Of a stretch of 64,000 nt of DNA, positions 12,001 through 38,018 are shown one piece after another. The translations under genes and the position numbers were made by a program. Position 1 is the first letter of the stretch. The number at the start of each line of letters is the position of its first letter. Origin of the DNA: Leuctra nigra (Eukaryota; Arthropoda; Insecta; Plecoptera; Leuctridae). The stretch is taken from the NCBI GenBank assembly GCA_934045905.1, contig OW203761.1, positions 30,182,964-30,246,963 of the forward strand, in the 5' to 3' direction. The notes under the pieces are model-generated. The model was given only the letters and a program-made list of their open reading frames with translations. It had not been told where the DNA came from and ran no database searches.

Positions 12001-15000
12001 GATTGTTGAGATTTGGGAAATAAGAATATTCCTCCTAATAAATAATTGAACTGTACATCCAAGTGCTTCTGGCAATACGTATCCTGTACTTATGTACCAG
12101 GAATAAAATAGTAAGTAGTAACCTCAACACCACTGGCAATTCTTGGCCTAAGGAAGAATTACTAGGTATCAGCCTCATGCTCAAAACTAGTTGTGTCCGC
12201 AAGTCCATACTTGCCTACGCAACTCCTGCTGTTGGTATACAGATAGCAGGAGTCTGCAAGTATGGACTTGCGGATGCAACTAGTTTTGAGCATGAGGCTG
12301 TATGTCAAGTCAATTAGTATACATGTAGTTTTCTAGAAGTATTTCCAGGAGCAGCAAATGTTCATCCATTGCATTTAAGTTTTGTTTTGTCAAGATAGAG
12401 CAGCTGCATTGAAGCAAGTTCTTCACTTGCCATTCCAAGCTACACATTTACTAGTAGTTAGTAGCACTTCAAACAGTGGCGGAACTATGATTTTATCCCC
12501 CCCCCCCCCCCCCCCCGCCATCAATACAAAATAGTAATAATAAATAATAATCCATCCCTGGTTCCAATAATTAAATTATTTTGTTAATTTTTCATGCAAT
12601 ATTTTAATGTCTCACTTTGTATAACTCTGTTTTAGTGTGCTTTAAGTTCACCTAATAAATAGATATGATGGAGGGTTCGGGGGGGCAATGCCCCGAGATA
12701 ACTGGATTAGTTTTATGACCTTGTAAGACATGGGTGAACATATTGCTGAAAATGACTCTAGCTCAGTGGTACTCAACCTGCGGACTAATTTTTGTGGACT
12801 AATTTTTTTTTTGTTCGAATACAGAACCGAACAATTCTAAAAATCAATGGCGATTGGTGAACTTCAAAATGTAGGTATATCAAAATTGAATATTTTTACC
12901 TTTCAATGTCTTGATGCGGTATTGCGGTTGATAACGGATGTAGAGGAGAGCAAAGCACATAGCTGCCAACACCTTTTTGATGACAGCCAACAGAGGAGAT
13001 GGTTCAAGCACTAATACAGACTCTCGACTATTTGCATTGCTATCCTTTGGTGGCTTGTGATTAGTGAAGTTACGTCCATAGATGAAATCCATGTAGTCAG
13101 CGTAGAAGATCACCGGCCCACACATCAATGCTTGGAAGTGGAACACGTAGCTGAAGTACTCCAAAGCAGTTGGCATTATACTACAAAATACATCCATCAT
13201 AATTAATTAGAATTCATATCTAGAACTAGGATGCAGTTTTGTAAACGAAAAAAAATATTAAGTTACATTCGTCTGGATTGGAATTTATTATCCTGTAGGT
13301 ACATTAGAACCTCCTTAGTACCTATGTTTCTCCTTATTATGGTTTTTTCAAAGGTCCCTCAACCCATAATATAATAACACATGTTAAATTGTTTCTATAG
13401 TGCGTTTTTCACTTTAGTATGTTTTGTTACCCTGGTCCCTTCAAAAACGTACTAAAAGAGGTTCCACTGTAAGTAGGTAGTTACATTTACATGTAATGTC
13501 GACAGTTTCACTTCACATATTTAAATCTTCTTCAGTACAAAACTTAACTAAAAACAATTAAATATTTTCAACAAAATGCCTTTAAACATTTTCCTAGAGG
13601 CTATAAAAATTACGGACAATAAATCTATTTTCTAGTTCGAAGTCGACCGTCCAACGAAGAACCATACTTCATTACTTTCTTTTTCTGTAATTTATTCAGC
13701 TGTATCTTCCTTCCCAACAGTCTTGAGGAACAAAGGGTCCCAAGCACGACTGAGACCGAAACGTGCGTCTCTGTTGAAGTTATTTTATTCTTCCTAATCT
13801 CAATCGCTTCTCCTACCATACGGGGCCAACCAATCAATCCCTTGGCGAAAATAGCAGTCTTTTCAAAAAGGAAATGATCATGTTCTAGAGCATGCACAGC
13901 TACTGCCGAGAGAGTAGACTTTTGTGCCTCTTCACATCCTCTTCCCCTCTGTCATCCCTATGATTCAGGGCTTCTTTTCCAAGACGGAGGACATGACTCA
14001 TATGACTATGATGAATCATAATGAACAAACGCACAAACGTCTCTACTCTCTCGGCAGTAGCTGAGCATGCTCTAGAACAGCGGTCGCCAACCTTTTGGAC
14101 CTCGCGGACCACATATATGGCAATTTTATATCTCGCGGACCACACAGGCGCGTTAGCGTAAAATACGTGTGCCGGGAAATACGATTGGTGAGGGAGACAA
14201 TGGGGGGCTGAGGGGAGGGCCCCCCAGCATAAAGCAGGTCCGGGGCGCTTAGAACCGGAAAAATTTTGTTTTCAGGAAGTCATTTAGCGCGTTTCTACGC
14301 GATTTCAGCCAACTTTTGTTTTGAGAAAAAGCGTTTAAATTTTAAAATGACTCTTAGGTTTTACATTTACGTATTTAAACATGCCCGAATTCAGTACATT
14401 TGTATTGGATTTCAATTTTTCTAAATTAAATAAATTGCAGGGAAACTTGAAAGTAAACTTCCAAATTTCTCTGCGGACCACCAAAATTTTCTCGCGGACC
14501 ACCGGTTGGCGACCGCTGCTCTAGAACATGATAATAATATCCTTTTTGAAAAGATTGAGATTTTGGCAGAATAAAGGGACATATTATGTCCCTTTATTCT
14601 CACTGCAAATTTTATTAGGTTTATTATGAGACATGGGACTTATTATGTATTTTTTTTGCAAATTCTCAAAGACAGATTTTAACATGAAACATCTTCTAGC
14701 TTTAATTATCTTTGATTTCACCTTCATTTTGCAGATAAACACTGATTTTGCTGTTATTTCTGATTATTGGCATATTTAGTTTTATAATTATATTATATGG
14801 GTTTTCAATTTTGACAGAATTGGGTAACATACCTATTCATTAATTCACAAACATTGCAATTTTGTAATAAACCGCATTTCGCGATACTTTCAAAATCAGG
14901 GCTCTATGAATACCTTGTTTGCACGTATTATTCAGCATTGTTAGGACTAAATAAAGTTAAAAATAACAGAATTTAATTATCAGAGTAGGTAGGTACCTAC

Positions 15001-16531
15001 AGATAAAAACGCAAAGATACAACTTCCGTTAATAGAGGAGGATTGCAAAGCATTATATATTACCGAACAGCTTGAGTCTTCTGGCTTGGAGTCAATTCTT
15101 CTTCGGAACGTGCTAACCCGTCATGCAAACTGAATGCCAGAGTAGTCACTTTCTGTGTTATAACCATCAATGGTCCTAAACAATAGACATATAAGTCATG
15201 TACAAACTATCAACAATGTGTATAACCTCATAACTAAATAAAAAAACTATCACCACTTACCAGTGATGTCAACAGAATCGAATCCATAGTCATACATCAG
15301 GCGATGGACATGAACACAGGATAAATAGAAGAGTGCAACTGAGAGAACAGTTCTGTAACAAAAGTAAATTGAGTTGTCATAACACAATTTCACTGCCTTA
15401 GCGTAGGAGATACCTACATTACCAGCCTACTGGAATTATATATAAGGATCCTTGTGGTTACGTACCTTTGCATAACTCTTGGGGCCTGAGTTCGCATCAC
15501 AATATAACAAAGTGCTGGTAATGCTGCCAAATGAACTGCCTGCCTGAAATTAAAATGAGACTAGTTTTTGCGTTTTCACTAAAGATTAAGAAGGTTGGTG
15601 GTCTACAGTGCACATACTAATGCTCGACTAGTATTTATGACTAACTTACTTGCCAAAGCAAAAATATCCGATGGCCAGACCGCCCACCAAACCAAATGCA
15701 TGGCGTGCAGCCGGGCTAGCGGTGCTGGGGTGCAGAACCGTGCGAAACAGTGGTGACAGAGCAAGCGCTACCAACTGGCTCATCAAGAAGTTCACCTACA
15801 CAATCAGAACCTACTAATACTTGCTTGCTAAAATATTTTAGCTGGAAGAAGCCAGGCATTAACTTTCCTTTGTAATTACTAATACATATCACAGCTAATC
15901 ATAACAACCATGTATGCAACAGGTCCACTACAAAATGTCCAACAGGTCTGGCTTCAAAGGGCATTGAGCCAAGATATTGGTCACATCTCCTAACTAGGCA
16001 TCTACAATCGTTAAAAAAGCCAAAATGCACAGTGAATTTACTTACATTTTTAATTGACAGCAACACTCGTACGACCTGAACACTGACCTAGGTTTCTATT
16101 ATTAAACAATGACGGTAATGTCATGATTAAATCCCACACCCAAAACTAGGACTGCCTAATAAGTGTGGTGAAAATCGATATCACTTTGCGTGTCTGGTTA
16201 TTTAAATATTTATCGTACTATTATCCATGCTGCTTCAAACACGCAACATTTGTATACATCGTGATAACATACTATCTAAAAGAAACATAATTTTTCATCC
16301 TTGAATTGCATAATCTAATAGTAAACATAGTAGGAGTAGGCATAACCTCTCGTGCCCTCATCACGGAGAAAAATAAATGGTAACCTTAGATAATTGAGAT
16401 GACGTTGCGTGTAAGCTAGACTGTTCGAGAAGAAAATCATATGAGATATGTTTATTTACCAAGTCGATGTGTAACCCGGTAAATTCGGAGAGCCAAAGAA
16501 ACAGTTGAACACCTTCCTTTTCGTAAGCCAT
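9033..16531 (-). CDS. oys (MBOAT1/2): MBOAT1/2-type lysophospholipid acyltransferase
   Basis: Exons in transcript order: 16531-16460, 15795-15650, 15543-15466, 15352-15261, 15175-15064, 13180-12900, 10799-10402, 9844-9693, 9183-9033. Every junction is GT..AG and in phase. The total is 1,482 nt, or 493 aa, which fits the family (about 490-520). MBOAT1/2 enzymes are ER multi-pass proteins that re-acylate lysophosphatidyl-serine/ethanolamine in the Lands cycle; Drosophila oysgedart is the fly member. Diagnostic stretches are GPLMVITQKVTTLAFSLHDG, the catalytic Asn motif QEWNIGTTRWLR, the following VYERTPY, and the catalytic His motif LSALWHGFYPGYYLTF. The start MAYEKEGVQLF is the only in-frame ATG before the first helix. 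The C-tail is basic (PTKKKVTD) without a terminal di-lysine. The two longest introns carry hAT, Penelope-like and foldback repeats. Confidence 0.93.
10894..11681. mobile_element. hAT-like element with GTGCGTGAG tandem motifs, TSD GTAGGTAC
   Basis: This 788-bp element has inverted ends TAGAGGTAAGCG (left) and TAGAGGTGAGCG (right, minus strand). The exact 8-bp duplication GTAGGTAC lies at 10886-10893 and 11682-11689. Next to both ends are dense repeats of CACGCGTGACT and GTGCGTGAGT, with an 18-19-nt unit GTGCGTGAGTTGTAATTC repeated in tandem near 11450-11530. It is non-coding and lies in the MBOAT intron 10800-12899. Confidence 0.85.
12170..12300. repeat. Foldback MITE, CAGCCTCATGCTC family
   Basis: This 131-bp palindromic element has its left arm starting CAGCCTCATGCTCAAAACTA. 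The arm continues to the outer CCATACTTGC and is repeated inverted at the right end with a two-base difference, giving an arm of about 46 bp. Related copies lie at about 33205-33361 and 42110-42455. Confidence 0.75.
12474..12725. repeat. Repeat fragment with hAT-like end and poly-C tract
   Basis: It begins CAGTGGCGGAACTATG, an end type common in insect DNA elements. A run of about 18 C follows (12499-12516), and then a G-rich block GGGGGGCAATGCCCCGAG. I could not find a matching right end or target duplication, so borders are approximate. Confidence 0.3.
13625..13897 (-). pseudogene. Penelope-like element remnant (GIY-YIG tail region)
   Basis: On the minus strand a frame reads HALEHDHFLFEKTAIFAKGL, then PRMVGEAIEIRKN. 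That matches the C-terminal pattern of Penelope-like retroelement endonucleases (H...F..T.I.A.....R..REAIEI.K.), with the usual acidic/Arg residues partly changed (GEAIEI for REAIEI). It ends with a stop and has no upstream reverse transcriptase frame nearby. It is a decayed fragment in an MBOAT intron. The assignment rests on pattern recall, not a search. Confidence 0.5.
13857..14557. repeat. Foldback element interrupted by a hAT insertion
   Basis: The left arm (about 13857-13919) carries CATGTTCTAGAGCATGC and CTACTGCCGAGAGAGTAGAC. Their reverse complements form the right arm at about 14037-14077, which continues at 14527-14557 after an inserted hAT element (14078-14518). Removing the insert and one target duplication restores the arm pairing. 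Confidence 0.65.
14078..14518. mobile_element. hAT-like element, TSD CTCTAGAA
   Basis: This 441-bp element has ends CAGCGGTCGCCAACC (left) and GGTTGGCGACCGCTG (right), an exact 15-bp inverted repeat. An exact 8-bp duplication CTCTAGAA lies at 14070-14077 and 14519-14526. Subterminal CTCGCGGACCAC repeats occur at both sides. It is non-coding. A diverged relative seems to lie near 38372-38647. Confidence 0.92.
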
Positions 16532-19201
16532 GGTTGAAATGAAATGCAACCAACCGTGCGTGCGAAGCTGCAAGTGCTGATTTGGGCGGGACCCTTGGGG
16601 GGCCGCAGATTGAGGGGAAGGGCAGCCAGGCGTGGGATGAGCAAATTTAAATATTATGACGCCATCAATAAACGCGCCAACCACTGATCTGCGCCAACTT
16701 TTCTTTGAATGTTCATTATTGACGACAGTAAAAAAATCACATTTTTATTGTCAAATTAAATAAAAGATTGTTGTTCAATCGACGAACATAATCCACATAT
16801 TTTCCAAAAAATTGTACAAAACTGTACAGTTTATTGTTTAGTAAGTTTCATTCAATTTTTTATTTTTAAATGTCAGTCAGAACCAAATTACCTAGTTTAA
16901 GCTGAAAAATGGGGATTATGGCAGTAAAACAAGATAGTAAACATTGCTAATTTTATTATGAGCAGTTGTTGATTTAATGATAATCACTGAGCTCAGTAAA
17001 GATAAAAGTGATAAGATAAAAACATCTCAAATAAAGATAAGGAGCTAAAACTGTATGTTTTCATGGTGTGTAGCAGAAAACATTGTACAGAAAGTTGGCA
17101 AACTTCCAGCCGAGACAAGTCTGTCCTTGGGAGAAACATTTTTTAATTATTTATGATCAACTTCTGTCTTAGAAATTTTAATAGTCCATACATTGACTAG
17201 ATTATTTATCTATTCATTCTACCTAGTTCATGGTTTAGTAGCATTATGAATGATTATGCCATTAAATGTGAAGCTTTCACCTTGAAAATGACATTAATAT
17301 TTAACTCTGCAGTTCATTATACCCTTTTTTATTAGTTGTTTATCTACAAATGAAAACAGTAAGCATACATAATATGTAATTCGAACAAATAAGCGATATG
17401 TTATGGATGGAGCCACTTATGGCAGGAAACTTTTTAGATGCACTTTTTTATTTTGATGTTCGTGTTTCCATAGGGCAGTGAAAAAGAAGAAACAAATGAA
17501 ATTTAGATTTAGTTACAAGTTTACTTTTTCAGCCATAACAAACAACTAAAGCAAGTTTTATATGATTTATTTACAAATAAATAAACCATTTATATCCTCC
17601 ATTATCACCCTTATGGATAGTACCAAAGAATCCACCAGAGGTCAGTCGTGTTCCTTATTTTCTCGAATACAGATAAGACTAATAAAGATAGCATACCTTC
17701 ACATTGAGTGGATCTGTTTTGCAGAAAAGCAATTTTTTGCACCAATTGAAATGTACCCTGAAATGTGTATTATTGCTCAGACCAAAGAAAAAATTCACAA
17801 AGTAGTAATTATTTTTGACACTTATTAAATAAATCGAAGTGTCCATTCACACTAACACGAAACATGAACTTGTGCACGATTTTTGTGCGAATAGCTGGCT
17901 CACTGGACCCCTATATTATTTGAGATCGTTGAGTGCTTGTAAAGTCGAGAGTGATGTCAAAGTGATGTCATACTCAACGAAATATCATTCAAGCTGCCAA
18001 ATCAGTGGGTAGGTATGTCATTTTGTTTGGTCTGACATCAGGAGGCCGTGAATCCATATGGTAGAACGAATTGAACTATCTTGAAAATACGATGGATGTC
18101 TTTTCGACAGAAAATTGCATAAGAATTTGGACACGATTTTCGTTCCGCTTTAGTTTGTTTCGTGTCAAAGCACAGGGCAGTGCGGTGCTAACGAATAAAT
18201 TCGTGCCGCTTTTCGTTCCGCTTTAGTTTGTTACATGTCAAAGCACAGGTATAAATAGTGCGAATAAATTTGTGCCGCTTAGTTCATCTTCATGGTACCG
18301 AAGCGCTAGTACAACAATGGCGCCTCCTGTCAGCTTTCACTTTCCGGTACCCGCCATTTTTTTTTTTAGTGTTTACCGTTCTGGGTAGCTTTGTGCCATC
18401 TCTTTAGTTGCCTTCTGGCTTTTGGCTTCAGTTTTCAGGTAAGAATTGTTGTATGTATTACACGGAAAGAACCTCTGAATATATTACTGATGTAGTACCT
18501 AGGTATTCCAAAGATGTAAATCAATATTTTGAATGGGGACATTAAACATCCTCTTCTCTTTGCCGCACCGCGCGTGAAAAGCTGCACCACGTGATACACG
18601 CTGTGACAAAAAACGTAACTCAAGCAGAACGAAAATCGTACATGATTTTGCATGTGCAGCGAATAGCTGGCCACTGTGGCATGACTGTTCACATAAAAAT
18701 ATTATCGCAAATTTTGTGTGGATATTATTTTCACCATTTGTCCACACAAGTACGCAATTTTTGTGTGAATGGCCTTTTTACGCCTTGTTCAAACGAATTT
18801 CGTGCAAGAAATACACCAAACCTTGGTCTAAAGAAAAACGCTTTTTCAGAAAAGGCAAATCCTTCAATGTCGAAATTCTGATTCAATGTGAATGTAGCCT
18901 AACTTAAAGAGTGATTCAAATTATGATAATTTTTCTCACGTTATATCAGCACAAATTACAATTTTCTATGAAGAAAATTACCCAACTTTACATTAAACAA
19001 ACATGATTGAGTTGCCTTCTTTAACAACATACTCTGAAGGAAATTCAGCTCACACAATATCACAATAATACATTTAACATTTACTAAACAATTGTGGTGA
19101 AACCAACTAATTATGTTCATATTTTCTAGTACATGATAGAAAGTGTACAATAATATTGTATTCTAAATCTAAACATGATTTGACAGTCAGCATTTTGTAG
19201 A
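16532..19201. other. Intergenic region between MBOAT start and PHTF stop
   Basis: About 2.7 kb of AT-rich DNA upstream of MBOAT (its promoter must lie here, just above 16531) and downstream of the PHTF stop. I see no supported gene. The largest block, about 17838-18900, looks like a DNA element (separate entry). Confidence 0.5.
17838..18900. repeat. Probable DNA element with imperfect inverted ends
   Basis: The left end AGTGTCCATTCACACTAA and the right end, read on minus as AGGCTACATTCACATTGA, agree at about 13 of 18 positions. Inside, GCGAATAGCTGGC appears near both sides (about 17887 and 18660). A tandem duplication containing CGTTCCGCTTTAGTTTGTT occupies about 18135-18277. No clear target duplication and no transposase frame were seen. 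Confidence 0.4.
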
Positions 19202-34749
<15,548 letters not shown>

Positions 34750-35388
34750 CTAGAATGAAAATAGTGAGGTGATAATCAGATGCCAAAATATCAATCAATG
34801 ATAAATTTAGTAAGGTAGGCAGTTCGGTACCAACTAAAATACATTCACTCCAAGATTATTTCCAGAGTAGGTACCAACTTCTGAACTGCAAAACGCGATA
34901 ACATCAAACAACACAGTCAGTCGCTGGCGCAAAGCAATACATAATTTCGGTTGACGGGTACTACTGTATTACCTAGGTACTTCTTTTATGTCACTAACAA
35001 CACTCTCAAATTAAAAAATCTCTGAAGAGCTAAACTTATAATTCTCTCTCTCTCAATCAAGCTAAATTGTATTTACGTTGGAATTGGGATTTTTAGATCT
35101 AAATTTGTGACCTACTAGTCTTGGAGTGAATGGATTTTTTTTAACTGAAGTTTTGAACTAGGTAGAGAGGGAGGTAGGTAATGCTAGATACCTAATTAAT
35201 GTTATGTCCCATTTAGATAAATAGATAGGTATTGTACATTGTCCAATATTTTGGCATGCTCAAAACCCAGAAGGAGGAAATGGAAATTTTAATGAAGAAA
35301 GTCTAACAAAATTCTAGCATTATTAACTTGTAAGAACAGGCACCTACATCTAACTATCATGGCAGTAGGCTAATTAGTAGGTACCTAC

Positions 35389-35584
35389 CTTAAAAGTTAG
35401 ATCAAACGTGAAAACTGTGAATGCCATATTATTAAAGTCTACATCGACAACAGAGTCAGCCTCCAGGGAGAAGAAGAAACCAAGTACAGACATGTAGCCT
35501 ACTCCTGACGCAAGAACGGCTAAACGCCCCTTCCGAAGGACGGTGTAACATACAACACAGTCCACCACCCATGCAGTCGAGATA
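35389..35584 (-). CDS. Unassigned exon-like frame, hydrophobic
   Basis: On the minus strand this stretch is bounded by a plausible acceptor (TTATTAG) and a donor (AAG then GTAGGT). It encodes 65 codons without a stop. The peptide has two hydrophobic segments around VVDCVVCYTVLRKGRLAVLA and GYMSVLGFFFSLEAD, then VDFNNMAFTVFTFDLTFK, as in a small multi-pass membrane protein. I do not recognise the family and found no convincing partner exons. It may be part of a small gene between PHTF and PINCH, a PHTF 5' exon, or chance. Confidence 0.25.
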
Positions 35585-35719
35585 CTAATAACATAAGGTG
35601 GTGGTCATCACACTATCCCTCAAACATTCCAGTCTCTCTAGCCCAAAAGCAGGAACCAGTGCTATGCCAGCAGGGGGACTATTCAGACTTGAACGGTTAC
35701 CCATCCAATCAGGTAGGTA

Positions 35720-35930
35720 CACTCCCCCAAATAATAAACGGTACTTGAAAGAAAATGAATTGACTGATTAAGGTTTGATGGCATCATCCCATGAAGTCAG
35801 TGCTAACGCATGATCTAACTCTTTTAGGTAAGCTCTGATTTCATTGATAATAACAAGGATTGATTGTCAAGGAACCGGCCCAGCAGCCAATACGTTTTGT
35901 ACCAAGTACCGTTTATTATTTGGGGGAGTG
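35720..35930. mobile_element. MITE with CACTCCCCCAAATAATAAAC ends
   Basis: This 211-bp element has inverted ends CACTCCCCCAAATAATAAAC and GTTTATTATTTGGGGGAGTG (exact over 20 bp, continuing to GGTACTTG). It is flanked by TA on both sides. It is related inside to 24388-24600. Non-coding. Confidence 0.8.
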
Positions 35931-37607
35931 TACTTACTAAATGAAGGTACCTACTGAATTTACTAACTGAATGCTACTTAACCTAGGCGATCTGACGAGA
36001 ACCGTTGTAGGTAGGTAGCTACCTCCAATAATAGATGTTAAAACTTTGTTGTTAACAGTTATAATATGGAGAGTTTTTATTCCATTAAGTGGGTACCTAT
36101 CACATGGAATTATAAATGGACAATTTCAATTTCTAGCCAATGAAATAACGTTTTGGTTGAAACGTTGAAATCCGATTGGCTAATGATAGAAATGTGGCAC
36201 AATTTTAAGTAGGTATTAAAAAAATCTATTAAAATATTTCTAAACAAAAGTACCTATTGGAAGTTACCGAGTTAGGTAGGTAGACTAATCAAATTTACCT
36301 AAACAATGTCCTTTTACTTAAATCATTGCAAATACCACCAATACCAATTTAATTCTAATTTAAAAGTGTTCTAAATTGTAAACTAATTTTATTAATGATT
36401 GAAATGAAATGTGCCTTACCGACTTGAGACTTCAAGCAATCAGTGTGCCCCGAGTGTTATTGAAATTAATGTGAATGCAGCACCCAGGGCTATGGTAGGT
36501 AGACCTATAGGTACCTACCTATTTCATAGCCCCAAAATTCTAGCCTTAGCTAGTTTTGAGAGGCGTGGTGAGGGGGGGGGGGGGTGATATGTCATTGTAA
36601 TTTTGGTTGCATCTCTAGTTTTGGTATAGGTAGACCTATAGGTATCTTACCTAGTGCTGGAGACTGGAATGAATGTGATTTTTCACACCTTTTCCTCAAT
36701 TCATACCTACACAACTAGGTAGGTATACCTTACCTAGATCTAAAATAATTTATACTAAATTAACCAATACAACATGGGGAGAGTGCCAGGTAGGTCGCCT
36801 GGTACACAAATTTAGGCAAAGGCAACCTTGAAATTGAAATTAACTTATTGTCCACTGTCACAGGGTGAACTTCAAACTGGGACGAAATTCTATCTAACCT
36901 AGGTAGGTAGGTAGTTAAAATTAATTACCTTAATTTATCAAAAATCCATAACTTATTCACTATAAAATGACCTATGATATAGAAAAGAAAAGGTACAAAG
37001 AATAAAGAAATGGACTGAAATTTCTTTCACTTCCTTTCTCTTCTCTTGATTTCCGCACTGACTGATATGACACTGACAGCTGCGCTGAGTGAACAGCTGA
37101 CTGTCAACAATTTTTCCAAGGCAATTTTCTAGTACTTGTTGTATCGGAAGAGAGCAGCACTGGGTGCATCATAAGTGACACCTAGGGATACGTTTCGTAA
37201 CTATTGGTGAAAACAATCTTAAAAAATTAAATACCAAATGTCAAATTCGCTTAGAAGTTGACTTTTATGATTATGAAAAGCAATTAGGCATCATTAAATG
37301 ATTAATAATTGTTTTGATATTATGAGTAATAATCACAGAAAAAGTAACTAGCCACCCATGCACTTGTGGGGAGCAGCAACCGGAATACGGCGCACCCCAT
37401 ATATGGTATTTTAACTTGAAGCCTATATCGAGGTCAAATACGTCACATTTTGAGCAAAGAGGAGGGTGCGTCCAGTGTCCGTCAGAATTCAGAAAATAGT
37501 TTAACAACCATTTGAGACGGTAAATGAACATTTAAATAAATACAAGTGTGATTTCATACTTCAACGAAGTTTTGTGACTATTTCTATTTTTTTTTTATCT
37601 ATTGCAG

Positions 37608-37689
37608 TTAGGTGACAGTGCCGTCAGCCGTCCAGTGAGTAGTGACCATCACGAAGACTTACGAATTACCTCATCACATCAATGCCCGG
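37608..37689 (+). other. stck: Alternative 5' exon of PINCH (short N-terminus)
   Basis: An acceptor (CTATTGCAG) precedes this stretch and a donor (GTGAGAAC) follows it. It ends ATGCCCGG. Spliced to the acceptor at 38847, this gives ATG CCC GGT GTT AAC ATG, in frame, adding Met-Pro-Gly-Val-Asn before the standard MSLGNMF start. Because it has its own acceptor, a further upstream non-coding exon is implied. Confidence 0.55.
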
Positions 37690-38018
37690 GTGAGAACACA
37701 GCACAAATTAGAACTAACAGTTGCGTTACGTACTGCACTGTACACTAGATAGAATGCTACTCTCTTTTTACTACCTACCTACAATACAAGATAAAGCTAA
37801 ATCAGACTGATAAGGCGGCATTGATGATCCCATTCCCTGCATGCACACAGTCTGCCTTTGAGATAAGGCAGGTGTGGATATAAAATTTTTGCTTACTTAG
37901 CTTATTTAGTTGACTGTTAACAGGCAGATAGCAAAGGTTGATCGAAAAGTATTAGTTAGTACACGTAGTTGTGTTCTGTGGAAGTCATTGTAGCTAGTAG
38001 TACCTACTAGAGTAGAGA

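Larger units (their letters stand above)
34750..38018. other. Head-to-head region between PHTF and PINCH
   Basis: These 3.3 kb separate the PHTF 5' exon (minus) from the longer PINCH first exon (plus). They must hold both promoters and the 5' untranslated exons. Contents: an unassigned frame at 35389-35584 (minus), a MITE at 35720-35930, a possible minus-strand non-coding exon ending in a GTAAGG donor near 36421, many GTAGGTAGGTACC runs, and a PINCH-linked exon at 37608-37689. I cannot place transcription starts. Confidence 0.5.

Noticed and set aside
17562..17828. Open frame of 88 codons between MBOAT and PHTF
   Set aside because: AT-rich, no recognisable domain and no splice partners; a chance frame is likely.
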